A stretch of DNA of 64,000 bases from SIG710 sp045604985 (GCA_045604985.1 JAZUPD010000018.1:62001-126000), one strand, 5' to 3'. Shown: positions 43,701 through 53,120, numbered from the stretch's first letter. Numbers and translations: made by a program. Notes: generated from the sequence alone by a model not told the origin.

Positions 43701-43904
43701 TTATGAGTCATCTTTTCCGAAAATGAAATAAAGAATAGGACCGACAAAATTCATCAGCACTATCGTTATTATCAGCCAAAGAGTTCTATTTCCTATTTTG
43801 AAATTTTTATGCGTTAAAATGTGATAAAGTGTGTAGCCGAAAAGGGCAAATTGCGCTATAATTATTGGAATTAAAAGGGGCAGAAACTCCATTATCTTAT
43901 CCAT
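43701..43904 (-). CDS. PLDc_N domain small membrane protein (YxlE-like)
   Basis: A 67-residue protein with two membrane helices (about 7-28 and 42-62) and the PLDc_N motif 'RTLWLIITIVLMNFVGPILYFIFGK'. It is only the N-terminal hairpin domain, without a phospholipase part, as in YxlE. AAGGAG lies before the ATG. In the B. subtilis sigY operon yxlE-yxlF-yxlG encodes PLDc_N, ABC ATPase and permease in the same order, which this unit matches; the sigma factor is absent here. Confidence 0.85.
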   Translation of the reverse strand: MDKIMEFLPLLIPIIIAQFALFGYTLYHILTHKNFKIGNRTLWLIITIVLMNFVGPILYFIFGKDDS

Positions 43905-43955
43905 TTTTTTCTCCTTAAAAATAGTTTTTCGGTGTTTGCCGACTCTGATATCAAA

Positions 43956-43984
43956 ATGATATCATATAAAGCGATGGTTGTCAA
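43956..43984 (-). promoter_or_regulatory. Promoter of PLDc_N/ABC operon
   Basis: Minus strand TTGACA (43984-43979), 17 bases, TATCAT (43961-43956), 52 bases before the PLDc_N ATG. A sigma-A-like promoter, with no sign of an ECF-sigma promoter. Confidence 0.7.
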
Positions 43985-44283
43985 TAATAAAGGCAGATAA
44001 TTTACACTTCGTTAATAGAATATAAAAATAACGGATAGGGATTTGGTGGTTCGCAAATACGAGTGCAGGTCGAGATTTTTGCTAAAGCTTTTTTAAGCCT
44101 TAGTGGTCAAGCGTGAGTGCGCCTGTCGCATCATATATAAAACCGCTGAGATCTGTGGGGCGATCCCCTGCTTTATATATAGTATTTCCATATCAATGTA
44201 AGTATCCAAATAAACAAAGTCTCTATGCAAAATCGGATATAGTGGAGAAAGGTGAAAAAATATGAGGAAAAGCGATAAAAGAC
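43985..44283. other. Intergenic, nothing recognised
   Basis: About 300 bases between divergent promoters. No gene, hairpin with T-run or RNA family was recognised; the words GCTAAAGCTT (44080 region) and similar AAAGCTT words occur in other gene-free stretches of the window. Confidence 0.35.
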
Positions 44284-44312
44284 TTGAATACGGGGTGTTA
44301 TCGTGGTATAAT
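44284..44312 (+). promoter_or_regulatory. Promoter of SbcD/SbcC-like pair
   Basis: TTGAAT (44284-44289), 17 bases, TATAAT (44307-44312), 32 bases before ATG 44344. Confidence 0.7.
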
Positions 44313-44343
44313 TAAAATGATAAATATATTTTGGAGTGATTTT

Positions 44344-45504
44344 ATGATAAAAATTTTCCAAACAGGAGATCTGCATCTTGACAGTCCCTTCAGCGGGGGC
44401 GATATTTTGCGTAGTGAAAACGGTAGGAAGCGTCTTCGTGCGCTTTTCAAGAAAATGATGCAATTTGTCAGAGAAAAAGGATATGATCTTATGCTTATCC
44501 CCGGAGACCTTTATGATACGGGATTTCTCTGCGAGGAGAGTGCCGAAATGATAAGAGCGGAGCTTTCTTCACTTCCTTGTCCCGTCGTCATCTCCCCCGG
44601 CAATCATGATCCTTATGAAAAGGGAAGCTTTTATGCCGCGGGTTCTCTTCCCGAAAACGTTTATGTTTTCAGTGATGAGAAGCTTGGAAAATTTGAATTT
44701 GAAGAGCTTGGTGCGGTGGTTTACGGATATGCCTTTACATCTGCAAGTCACAGAGAAAATCCTCTTGAGGGCTTTTTTGCAGATAGCGATAAGATCAAGA
44801 TACTTTGTGCTCACAGTGAGGTCGGAGTGCCTCTTTCAAACTATGCCCCCATGTCATATGGAGATATGGAAGCCTCTGGCTTTGATTATGCGGCACTTGC
44901 CCATATACATAAATCTCCCCGAGTATATTGCTCCCCCCGTCTTACCGCCGCATATAGCGGTTTTGCCGAGGGACGCGGATTTGACGAGATAGGCAAGGGT
45001 AGTGCTATCTCGGTTTCTATCTTTGAAACAGGAGAGAAAAAGGAAATAAAATACGAAAGACTTTCATTTTCCGATTATTCCTTTGAAATTCTCCCTATAA
45101 ACGTTACCGACCTTCTCGGCGACGATTATATTGCTTCTCTTATTGAAAGAGAGATAGATAATCTCCATTATGGAGAAAATAATTCGCTTAGAGTTATCCT
45201 TGAGGGATTTCTCCCTCTTGATTTTTTGCCAAATCTCTCATATATAAAGAAGAGATGTGCTTCTCTTGTGGATTATTTTGAGATAAAGGATAATACTCTG
45301 CCACTTGCAGATGCAAAGTCTCTTTCCAAGGACATGACGCTTCGCGGCGAATTATACAGAACGCTTGAAGAGAGACTTAATTCTCCCAATATGAGGGAAA
45401 GAAGCCTTGCGGCAATGGCACTCAGAATAGGTCTTGCCTCTCTTGACGGCGGAGATCTGACTGTTTTTTTGCCAAAGGATGAGAATGGCGAGGAGGTTGA
45501 CTGA
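44344..45504 (+). CDS. SbcD/Mre11-like metallophosphoesterase (YhaO-like)
   Basis: A 386-residue nuclease of the Mre11/SbcD family. Metal-binding motifs: 'IFQTGDLHLDSPF' (GDxH), 'LMLIPGDLYD' (GDxxD), 'VVISPGNHDP' (GNHD), 'ILCAHSEV' and 'YAALAHIHKSPRV' (HxH). A C-terminal capping domain follows (about 250-386). It should work with the SMC-like ATPase downstream in DNA end processing. ATG 44344 has TTTGGAG upstream; the frame open to 44284 overlaps the promoter and is not used. Stop and next start overlap by one base (TGATG). Confidence 0.9.
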   Translation: MIKIFQTGDLHLDSPFSGGDILRSENGRKRLRALFKKMMQFVREKGYDLMLIPGDLYDTGFLCEESAEMIRAELSSLPCPVVISPGNHDPYEKGSFYAAGSLPENVYVFSDEKLGKFEFEELGAVVYGYAFTSASHRENPLEGFFADSDKIKILCAHSEVGVPLSNYAPMSYGDMEASGFDYAALAHIHKSPRVYCSPRLTAAYSGFAEGRGFDEIGKGSAISVSIFETGEKKEIKYERLSFSDYSFEILPINVTDLLGDDYIASLIEREIDNLHYGENNSLRVILEGFLPLDFLPNLSYIKKRCASLVDYFEIKDNTLPLADAKSLSKDMTLRGELYRTLEERLNSPNMRERSLAAMALRIGLASLDGGDLTVFLPKDENGEEVD

Positions 45505-47813
45505 TGCTTATAAAAGAGATAAATATTATCGAGTTCGCCTCAATTAAGGAGCGTTCCTTCAGCTTTCGCGAGGGGCTTAACATAATCGAGGGAGAGAATG
45601 AATCGGGGAAAAGCACCATTCTCTCATTTATAAAATTCATTCTTTACGGAATTTCCAAAGGAAAGGGAAGCGAGGCCGTAGAGGAAAGAGGAAAAAGCTT
45701 TTCGTGGGAGAACGGAATTGCGGCGGGAAGCATGACGGTGGCGGTACGCTTTGGCGAATACCGCATCGAGAGAAGCGCAAGAGAGGGAGTTAAGGGCGAC
45801 AAGCTGAATATAATCGACCTCTCGGATGGAAGCACAGTACATAAGGGCGAGGTTCCGGGGGAGCTTTTCTTGGGAGTTCCTCTTGCGCTATTTGAAAGCA
45901 CCGCTTGCGTAAAGCAGCTTGGCTGTACGAGCATTGATTCAGGTGAAATCGGCGGAGCTATTCAGAATCTTCTGCTCTCTGCCGATGAAAATGTTGATTC
46001 TGCGAAGAGCATTGCAAAAATCGACGCTCTTCGCAAGAAACTTATGCTTAAAAAAGGCACGGGCGGCTCCATTCCCGCACTCTCTGCCAAGAGAGACGAG
46101 CTTGCGGCAAAGCTGAGAACTGCAAAGGAACGTGCTTCTCTCATAATGGAGTATGAAGCGTCCTACGAAAAGGCAACAAAAATTTATACCGAAAGCCGTG
46201 AGAAGGTTCGAGAACTCAGCTTCTTAAATGATGCATACGAGGCAAATCAGGCACTTATAAAGCTTGATTTTATAAGGAGCACCAAGACGAGGATCGAAAA
46301 GATCGAGGGAGAGATAGAGGCACTGAAGGCAAAAAAATGCTTCTGTGGATTTGTGCCGGGAGCAGAGTACCGTCAGGCACTTGCCCTTGCCCATAAGGAC
46401 TACGAAAATGCATTTGCAGACCAAAGCGAATTGCTTTTGGCATTGAATGAGGCGAAAAAGCGTCGTATTCCCGATTCAAAGGGAGACCTTTATGCTGAAA
46501 AAACACAGGAGATGGGCGGTGCGGCGGTAATTACCGCAGGATACGGTACGGCAAAAAGAAAGGCGAAGAAGAATCGTGCTTTTGCCGTAATTATGCTCTG
46601 TACTACCATAGCATCGGCACTTGTTTCGACGGCTTATTTTATGAAAAACGTACTTGATTTTATCCCCGCTGCCATTTTGACAAGTGAGGTTGCAATCGGC
46701 GGAGCTGCACTTGCTTTAATAACTCTGATACTCAGCATTATTTTCTTCTTGTGTTACTCAAGAAGAAGAAACGACGCTTTGGCGATAAGTGACGAATACG
46801 GCTTTGACGGTAATATTTCGGAGCAAGAATTTTATGCTGCCCTTGTGGGGTATATCGAAAAAAACCGTAACAAAAATAAAAGCATCGAGGATATAAGACG
46901 TGCCGAAACGGAGTATGAAAAGTCAAGTGAAAGACTTGCAACATGCACACTTGCATTAAACTCCCTTTTGGAAAAGGTGGGAAAAAGCACTGAGGGCTGT
47001 GACATGACCGAGGCGGTAAAGGAAGCTATTGAAGGCGGCGAGGAGATATGCCGTGAGCTTGACGAGCTTTGCCGTGAGCTTGAAAAATACAAGGTTCTTT
47101 ATGAGGACAGACTTGAAGATGCCGAGCAGATTGATGAGAAGGCTATGATGGGACTGCTCACACCCGATGCAAAGGAAGCACTAAAGCATATAAATATAAC
47201 CGTGCTTCGTCGCGATCTTGAATTTGAAAGATCGAAGCTTGAAAGCAATGAAAGCAGAAAAAACAGGCTTGACCGTGAGCTTGTGGGTATTAGAGCTGCG
47301 GCAGAGAATCCGCTTAGATGCGAGGCACAGCTGAGAAGCATCGAAAAGCAGCTTGATGAGGAGACGTTTCTATATGATGCTCTAAGTCTTGCAAGCGAGT
47401 GCATAAGCGAAGCCTCGGAAAATATGAAAAAGAATGTAACACCAAGACTTCACCGCAGCGCAGGCGAGCTTATGGGGACTCTTACGAGTGGGAAATACAG
47501 TGAGCTTGGCATCACTGCAGATTTTTCTCTTACCGTAAATGCATCCGGCACTACTCGTGGCATAGAGTCGCTGAGTGCGGGTACGAAGGATGTGGCATAT
47601 ATTTCTCTCAGATTTGCTCTTATCGAGATCCTTTATAAAGATGAGACTCCTCCGCTTCTGCTTGACGAGGTGCTTTCGCAGATAGATGACGGCAGAGCAA
47701 AAAATTTGTTGGAGATGATCAAAAATTATAACGACAAAGGCAATCAAATCCTGCTTTTTACTTGCCATACAAGAGAAGCATCCATGACAGATGCCAATCT
47801 GATAAAACTTTAA
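45504..47813 (+). CDS. SbcC/Rad50-like SMC ATPase with central membrane segments (YhaN-like)
   Basis: A 769-residue AAA/SMC ATPase. Walker A GENESGKST (about 33-41) is at the N-terminus; the signature 'SLSAGTKDVAYISLRFAL' and Walker B 'LLLDEVLSQID' are at the C-terminus (about 690-745). Long coiled coils lie between. Unusually, two hydrophobic helices occupy about 357-415 ('AVIMLCTTIASALVSTAYF' and 'GGAALALITLILSIIFFLCY'), where Rad50 has its hook, so the coil tip may sit in the membrane, as in YhaN-type proteins. It lies directly after its nuclease partner. Confidence 0.88.
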   Translation: MLIKEINIIEFASIKERSFSFREGLNIIEGENESGKSTILSFIKFILYGISKGKGSEAVEERGKSFSWENGIAAGSMTVAVRFGEYRIERSAREGVKGDKLNIIDLSDGSTVHKGEVPGELFLGVPLALFESTACVKQLGCTSIDSGEIGGAIQNLLLSADENVDSAKSIAKIDALRKKLMLKKGTGGSIPALSAKRDELAAKLRTAKERASLIMEYEASYEKATKIYTESREKVRELSFLNDAYEANQALIKLDFIRSTKTRIEKIEGEIEALKAKKCFCGFVPGAEYRQALALAHKDYENAFADQSELLLALNEAKKRRIPDSKGDLYAEKTQEMGGAAVITAGYGTAKRKAKKNRAFAVIMLCTTIASALVSTAYFMKNVLDFIPAAILTSEVAIGGAALALITLILSIIFFLCYSRRRNDALAISDEYGFDGNISEQEFYAALVGYIEKNRNKNKSIEDIRRAETEYEKSSERLATCTLALNSLLEKVGKSTEGCDMTEAVKEAIEGGEEICRELDELCRELEKYKVLYEDRLEDAEQIDEKAMMGLLTPDAKEALKHINITVLRRDLEFERSKLESNESRKNRLDRELVGIRAAAENPLRCEAQLRSIEKQLDEETFLYDALSLASECISEASENMKKNVTPRLHRSAGELMGTLTSGKYSELGITADFSLTVNASGTTRGIESLSAGTKDVAYISLRFALIEILYKDETPPLLLDEVLSQIDDGRAKNLLEMIKNYNDKGNQILLFTCHTREASMTDANLIKL

Positions 47814-47816
47814 TAA

Positions 47817-47860
47817 AAACGAGGCTGAGTCAAATCGTTTTTGGCTCAGCCCCGTTTTTT
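47817..47860 (+). terminator. Terminator after SbcD/SbcC pair
   Basis: Stem ACGAGGCTGAGTC / GGCTCAGCCCCGT (two G-T pairs), 11-base loop, then TTTTTT. Carries the recurrent GAGGCTGAG word. Confidence 0.8.
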
Positions 47861-47883
47861 ATTTTGGTAAAGAAGTTTTTACT

Positions 47884-49686
47884 TTATTTCTGTTTATTGT
47901 AAAGCTCCTTGAACATTTTAACCGTTTCTGAAAAATCTGCAATAGCATCCTCGATGACCTCGGATTTTGTCAAATCAATTCCCGCAACCTTAAGGCTCTC
48001 AAGAGGGCTTATTCTGCCGCCGCAGCCAAGGAATTTAAGATAGCTTCCGATATAAGCTTCGCCCTCGGTCTCTATGCGGCGAACGATGGAGGAAGCCGCA
48101 GAGATACAGGTGGCATATTTATAAACATAGAACCAGCGATAGAAATGCGGTATTCTCATCCATTCAAGAGCTATTTCCTTATCAGCAACTACATGATCTC
48201 CGAAATATTTTTTGATGAGAGCATAGTATTTCTCGCAAAGCAGCTCCTTTGTAAGAGTTGCGCCGCTCTCGCAAAGCTCATGCATGGTCTTTTCAAATTC
48301 AGCAAACATAGTCTGGCGATAGAGTGTACCCTTGTATGTCTCCATTATTTGATTGAGAATGGAGAGCTTTTCCTCATCGCTGTTGGATTCGCGCAGTTTT
48401 CTGTGGGCAAAGAGCAGCTCGTTTACAGTTGAAGCAACCTCGGCAACGAAAATGGTATACTGTGCCTCCTGATGAGTGTTATCCTTCTTTGAATACCATG
48501 AGTGCATGGAGTGACCTGCCTCATGAGCAAAGGTGGAAACGTCATCGAGCTTGCCTGTGTAGTTAAGGAGCATATAGGGAGCTGTATCATAGCAACCGGA
48601 GCTGTATGCGCCGCCCCGCTTGCCCTTGCTGGGGTAAACATCTACCCATCTCTGATCTTTGATACCCTTTTCAAGTGTATCATGGTATTCGGAACCGAAG
48701 ATCTCGACTGTTTTTAGAACCTCCTCTGTTGCTTCCTCAAAGCTGTATTCCTTAGTGCAGGAGGAGATAAGGGGGGTATAAACATCATACATATGGAGCT
48801 TGGAAAGTCCCAGTACCTTGCGCTTAACGTCATAATATTCAAAGAGAGGTTCAAGTCCTGCCGATACGGCGTTGATAAGATTATTATATATGGCGGGTGT
48901 CACCTCGTCATTGAATACAGAAGCGGTAAGGCTGTCGCTGAACATACGAACCTTTGAAACGGTAGTGCGCTCCCGAACGTAAGCGTTGATGAGTGCGGAA
49001 AGGGTATTTCCGTATTTATCATACGTCTCATAAAGCTTCTTGAATGCCGCACGACGGACATTTCTGTCCTCGCTCATAAGGCGGAGAACATATGTGGACT
49101 CGGTAAGCTCAACCAGCTTTTTCTGCTCGTCTCTGATCTTGCCAAAGGTCATATCCGCATTTGCAAAGATGGTTCTGATATTCGAATGAGAGCCCATTCC
49201 CATCTGAAGATCGGCAAGAAGCTTTTCATTTTCATCCGAAAGGGTGTGTGGGCGGTATCTCTGCTCAAGGACGATGGTTCTTCGGTATTCCTCAAGTTTC
49301 GGAAATTCCTTGAACCATTTTTCGGTGGTCTTTTCATCAATGCGGAGGAGGGAAGGGGAAACGAAGAAGGAGGCCGAGCCTGCTTCACAGGCAAGATTCT
49401 GCATTTTGCCCATAAGCGCAAGATAGAAATTATCCGAGAGATCTAGATCTGAGCAAAGATGGGCATAGGTGAAGAGCTTTTCAATAATTCTTTCAAGCTC
49501 TGTTTTATCGCAGAGCATATTATAAAGCCCCTCTGCACTCTTCGTCATCGTTTCTGCGTGCCGTGGAAATTCCTTTACAAGAGCGGATGCCTTTTCAAAA
49601 TCGGCATCAAAAGCTGCCATGTCCGAATAGATCGCCGTAAGATCCCATTTGTATTTTTCGGGAATATCTTTTCTATGGTCTGTCAT
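47884..49686 (-). CDS. pepF: Oligoendopeptidase F
   Basis: A 600-residue M3 family zinc endopeptidase, full length. The zinc motif is 'FAHEAGHSMHSWYS' (HExxH near residue 387) with the third ligand Glu expected in 'YTIFVAEVASTVNE'. The N-terminal helical part (1-200) and 'YSSGCYDTAPYMLLNYTG' before the active site are characteristic. It degrades short peptides in the cytoplasm. Its own promoter lies upstream; it is a single-gene unit. Confidence 0.95.
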   Translation of the reverse strand: MTDHRKDIPEKYKWDLTAIYSDMAAFDADFEKASALVKEFPRHAETMTKSAEGLYNMLCDKTELERIIEKLFTYAHLCSDLDLSDNFYLALMGKMQNLACEAGSASFFVSPSLLRIDEKTTEKWFKEFPKLEEYRRTIVLEQRYRPHTLSDENEKLLADLQMGMGSHSNIRTIFANADMTFGKIRDEQKKLVELTESTYVLRLMSEDRNVRRAAFKKLYETYDKYGNTLSALINAYVRERTTVSKVRMFSDSLTASVFNDEVTPAIYNNLINAVSAGLEPLFEYYDVKRKVLGLSKLHMYDVYTPLISSCTKEYSFEEATEEVLKTVEIFGSEYHDTLEKGIKDQRWVDVYPSKGKRGGAYSSGCYDTAPYMLLNYTGKLDDVSTFAHEAGHSMHSWYSKKDNTHQEAQYTIFVAEVASTVNELLFAHRKLRESNSDEEKLSILNQIMETYKGTLYRQTMFAEFEKTMHELCESGATLTKELLCEKYYALIKKYFGDHVVADKEIALEWMRIPHFYRWFYVYKYATCISAASSIVRRIETEGEAYIGSYLKFLGCGGRISPLESLKVAGIDLTKSEVIEDAIADFSETVKMFKELYNKQK

Positions 49687-49718
49687 TTGTATTTACCTAC
49701 CTTCATTGGTTTTACTAT

Positions 49719-49747
49719 ATTATAAATCATATTTTAGCTTTTGTCAA
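49719..49747 (-). promoter_or_regulatory. Consensus promoter of pepF
   Basis: Minus strand TTGACA (49747-49742), 17 bases, TATAAT (49724-49719), 33 bases before the ATG. Confidence 0.8.
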
Positions 49748-49797
49748 TCAAATTTATGACAACTTTATTTCAGATGAGGCTAAAAACGCTTCTCCTC

Positions 49798-49826
49798 TTG
49801 ACATTTTTGGGTTTTTGTTATATAAT
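49798..49826 (+). promoter_or_regulatory. Consensus promoter of proS
   Basis: TTGACA (49798-49803), 17 bases, TATAAT (49821-49826). Only about 45 bases of leader remain before ATG 49878, too few for a T-box. Confidence 0.8.
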
Positions 49827-49877
49827 AAACTATAAAATTGATTTTTAAATGCTTATATGTAAGGAAAAAGGAGAAAC

Positions 49878-51314
49878 ATGGCAAACGACAAGAAAATGGT
49901 TGAGCAGATAACGGCGATGGACGTCGATTTTGCTCAGTGGTACACAGATATCTGCAAAAAGGCAGACCTTATTGATTATTCAAGTGTAAAGGGATGTATG
50001 ATAATCCGTCCCTACGGTTACGCTATTTGGGAAAATATCCAGCGCATCCTTGACACACGCTTCAAGGAGCTGGGTCACGAAAACGTATATATGCCTATGT
50101 TTATCCCCGAGTCTCTTCTCCAGAAAGAGAAGGATCACGTTGCCGGGTTTGCTCCCGAGGTCGCTTGGGTAACTCACGGCGGAAGTGAAAAGCTCACAGA
50201 GCGTATGTGCGTCCGTCCTACCTCCGAGACTCTTTTCTGTGAGCATTATGCAAATATAATTCGCTCATACAGAGATCTTCCCAAGCTTTATAACCAGTGG
50301 TGTTCGGTTGTAAGATGGGAAAAGACCACCAGACCCTTCCTTCGTTCAAGAGAGTTCCTCTGGCAGGAGGGACACACGATGCACGCAACCAGAGACGAAG
50401 CAGTTGACGAAACAGTACAGATGCTCAATGTCTATGCTGATTTCCACGAAAACGACCTTGCGATCCCCGTTATCAAGGGTAGAAAAACTCCCTCGGATAA
50501 GTTTGCGGGAGCAGAGGATACTTATGCCATCGAGGCTCTTATGCATGACGGTAAGTCCCTGCAAGCGGCAACCTCTCATTTCTTCGGAGATGGCTTTGCA
50601 AGAGCTTTTGACATCACATATCAGACAAAAGAAAATACGCTTGCATATCCTTTCCAGACCTCTTGGGGTTGTACGACCAGAATGATCGGCGGTATCATTA
50701 TGACACACGGCGATGACAACGGTCTCGTTCTTCCCCCTGCAGTTGCACCCGTACAGGTGGTGATCATCCCCGTTGCGGCACATAAGGAGGGCGTTCTCCA
50801 GAAGGCAAACGAGCTTTATGAAGAACTCAAAAAGAATTTCAGAGTTAAGCTTGACGACAGCGATAATTCTCCTGGATGGAAGTACGCAGAATACGAGATG
50901 AAGGGCGTTCCGCTTCGCATCGAGATCGGTCCCAGAGATATTGAGAACGGTCAGTGCGTCATAGTAACTCGTCACAATCTTGAAAAGTCTTTTGTTAGCC
51001 TTGAAAATCTCAGCGAAACAGTTGCAGAAAAGCTTGCCGAGGTAAGAGACGGAATGTTCGAGAAGGCTCTGGCAAACAGAGAGAGAAGAACATATTCCTG
51101 CAAGACCATTGATGAGATAAATGAGGCTCTTAAAAACGGCGACGGATTTGTCAAGGCAATGTGGTGCGGAGACGAGGAGTGTGAGGACGGTGTTAAGGAA
51201 AAGACCGGCATCGGTTCACGCTGCATACCTCTCGAGCAGGAGCAGATAGAGGACGTTTGCGTCTGCTGCGGAAAACCCGCCAAGCATATGGTAGTCTGGG
51301 CAAGAGCTTATTAA
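49878..51314 (+). CDS. proS: Prolyl-tRNA synthetase, type 3 (archaeal/eukaryotic-like)
   Basis: A 478-residue class II synthetase of the shorter type without the editing insertion. Class II motifs are visible: 'RPYGYAIWENIQRILDTRF' (motif 1 region), 'RPTSETLFCEHYANIIRSYRDLPKLYNQWCSVVRWE' (motif 2 region) and 'MIGGIIMTHGDDNGLVLPP' (motif 3 region). The anticodon domain (about 280-385) and the C-terminal zinc-binding domain with 'MWCGDEECED' and 'CVCCGKPAKHMV' are complete. AAAGGAG precedes the ATG. A terminator follows. Confidence 0.95.
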   Translation: MANDKKMVEQITAMDVDFAQWYTDICKKADLIDYSSVKGCMIIRPYGYAIWENIQRILDTRFKELGHENVYMPMFIPESLLQKEKDHVAGFAPEVAWVTHGGSEKLTERMCVRPTSETLFCEHYANIIRSYRDLPKLYNQWCSVVRWEKTTRPFLRSREFLWQEGHTMHATRDEAVDETVQMLNVYADFHENDLAIPVIKGRKTPSDKFAGAEDTYAIEALMHDGKSLQAATSHFFGDGFARAFDITYQTKENTLAYPFQTSWGCTTRMIGGIIMTHGDDNGLVLPPAVAPVQVVIIPVAAHKEGVLQKANELYEELKKNFRVKLDDSDNSPGWKYAEYEMKGVPLRIEIGPRDIENGQCVIVTRHNLEKSFVSLENLSETVAEKLAEVRDGMFEKALANRERRTYSCKTIDEINEALKNGDGFVKAMWCGDEECEDGVKEKTGIGSRCIPLEQEQIEDVCVCCGKPAKHMVVWARAY

Positions 51315-51326
51315 GATATTAACTTT

Positions 51327-51361
51327 TTTAGGGCTGTTATCTTGAGACAGCCCTAAATTTT
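51327..51361 (+). terminator. Terminator after proS
   Basis: Perfect 11-bp stem TTTAGGGCTGT / ACAGCCCTAAA, 9-base loop, followed by TTTT. It ends just before the ribosome site of the rodA-like gene. Confidence 0.75.
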
Positions 51362-51383
51362 AAAAATCGGAAAGGAGGAGCAT

Positions 51384-52511
51384 ATGGTAAGATCATTCAG
51401 CATAACGGCAAAAGAGAGAATGCGCATGATAGACCCCGTACTCCTCGTTTGCACTCTTATTCTCACCGCTATGAGCCTTTCGACTTTGGGCGGCGGGCTT
51501 GGTGGTATGATGGATTTTTCAAAATCCGCTTATATTGTTCAGATAGTTTCGGTGATTCTTGGTATTGGCATGATGATCGCCATAACTATGATGGATTATG
51601 AGGAATTTATCGACAAGTTCGGCGGCGTCTTTTACGTTGGTGCGTTGCTTTTGCTTGGTATAACTCTCATTTTCGGCATTGCTGCAGGCTCAAACAAAAG
51701 TTATCTGCGATTCGGTCCTGTGGGAATACAGGCATCGGAATTTGTAAAGGCAGCATACATAATGACCTTTTCAAAGCATCTTGCATTTGTTAAGGATAAG
51801 ATAAATAACGTCAAAAATCTGGCGGGACTTGCTCTCCATGCAGGACTTATCATAGGACTTATCCTCGTTTCGGGAGATCTTGGAGTTGCCCTTGTTTATA
51901 TGGCTTTCACTCTTATCATGCTTTTCTGTGCAGGACTCAGCTCGTGGCTTTTTGCAGGCGTCGGGGCGGCTGCGTTAGTGGGTTTTCCTTATATCTGGCC
52001 TCATCTTCATGAATATCAACAAAAAAGGATTCTTGTAGGCTTCAATCCCGAGCTTGACCCTCTTGATAAGGGGATGCAACCCCTCATCAGCCGTCAGGCC
52101 ATCGCAAACGGCGGAATGTGGGGACAAGGAATAAATGGTGGCTCATATTATGAAAGGCTTTTTGCCTCCCACACCGACTTTATCTTTGCTTCCTTCTGTG
52201 AAAAATTCGGATTTGTGGGCGGTGCTATACTTATTATCACGCTTACCGTTATGGCAGTGCGGATATTGATGATCGCAAGGCAGGCAAGATGTCTTATGGG
52301 AGCATATATCTGCATAGGTGCGGCGGCGATAGTTATAGTTCAGACCCTTGAAAATCTGGGAATGTGCATGGCGTTTCTTCCCGTTGTGGGAATAACACTG
52401 CCATTTATGAGCTATGGGGGATCTTCAATGCTTTCGATGTATATAATAATCGGACTCGTGCAGAGCGTCAGAGCACACAGGGATAAATACTTCTTTGAAA
52501 TGAATGAATAA
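51384..52511 (+). CDS. FtsW/RodA/SpoVE family glycosyltransferase (RodA-like)
   Basis: A 375-residue SEDS membrane protein with about ten helices that polymerises peptidoglycan glycan strands from lipid II. Family signatures are 'SYLRFGPVGIQASEFVKAAYIM' (near 110), the loop 'HTDFIFASFCEKFGFVGG' (near 268) and 'LPVVGITLPFMSYGGSSMLSMY' (near 340). AAAGGAGGA precedes the ATG. RodA is the better guess than FtsW because no cell-division neighbours are present, but this is not certain. A strong terminator follows. Confidence 0.9.
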   Translation: MVRSFSITAKERMRMIDPVLLVCTLILTAMSLSTLGGGLGGMMDFSKSAYIVQIVSVILGIGMMIAITMMDYEEFIDKFGGVFYVGALLLLGITLIFGIAAGSNKSYLRFGPVGIQASEFVKAAYIMTFSKHLAFVKDKINNVKNLAGLALHAGLIIGLILVSGDLGVALVYMAFTLIMLFCAGLSSWLFAGVGAAALVGFPYIWPHLHEYQQKRILVGFNPELDPLDKGMQPLISRQAIANGGMWGQGINGGSYYERLFASHTDFIFASFCEKFGFVGGAILIITLTVMAVRILMIARQARCLMGAYICIGAAAIVIVQTLENLGMCMAFLPVVGITLPFMSYGGSSMLSMYIIIGLVQSVRAHRDKYFFEMNE

Positions 52512-52551
52512 AAAATGACCGCTTCACTTGAAACATGAAGCGGTCATTTTT
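52512..52551 (+). terminator. Terminator after rodA-like gene
   Basis: Perfect 15-bp stem AAAATGACCGCTTCA / TGAAGCGGTCATTTT, 9-base loop. The 3' T-run is TTTTT. Confidence 0.85.
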
Positions 52552-52604
52552 GCTTAGATAATGCTTTTAAAATATGGTTGACTTACATATGACATCCTCG
52601 GCCA

Positions 52605-53096
52605 TTATAAAAGCTTTTTAAAAACGAGTTCTGCCGTTTTTTTGATATGGTCGGGTATGGGGATATCTTTTTCATTTCGCACTATCTTACCATCCGATAC
52701 CTCTTTTTGACTAACAAAATAGAACTCTTTACTCTCGCCCGAAAGAGGAACTAATGGGGTGGATTCGTCAAAATTTTCGGGGAAAAAGGCAATGTAAACG
52801 AAATCTAAATTTTGAATGGGATTTTGGATATTTTCGTGGAGTAGAAAAGATGGCGTAGGAAGGAAAAAAACATCTGCCTTTTTTATTTTTTTGCCATTTT
52901 CATCAGCGAGAATGGCACTTATTCCCGATTCTTCGTAAATCTCGCGCAAAACAGCCTCGTGAGGTAGCTCATGTGGCTCAATATGCCCGCCAAGAGGATA
53001 AAGCTGACAGAATTTTTTATGTTTGTGGAGCAGGATTTTTTTACTTTTTTCATTATAGAGATAGGCCGTTGCCGTCATTGTTCTGTTATAAACCAT
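52605..53096 (-). CDS. Nudix hydrolase
   Basis: A 163-residue Nudix protein. The Nudix box is complete: 'GGHIEPHELPHEAVLREIYE' followed by ESGI (about residues 35-58), with the Glu residues that bind Mg2+. The substrate is a nucleoside-diphosphate-linked compound; 'LYNEKSKKILLHKHKKFCQL' before the box does not identify it. GGAGAGG lies before the ATG and its promoter is clear. Single-gene unit. Confidence 0.9.
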   Translation of the reverse strand: MVYNRTMTATAYLYNEKSKKILLHKHKKFCQLYPLGGHIEPHELPHEAVLREIYEESGISAILADENGKKIKKADVFFLPTPSFLLHENIQNPIQNLDFVYIAFFPENFDESTPLVPLSGESKEFYFVSQKEVSDGKIVRNEKDIPIPDHIKKTAELVFKKLL

Positions 53097-53120
53097 ATTT
53101 TCCTCTCCTTCCGTCAGGTA

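Noticed and set aside
49827..49877. T-box leader before proS
   Set aside because: Only about 45 bases lie between promoter and start codon; a T-box does not fit.
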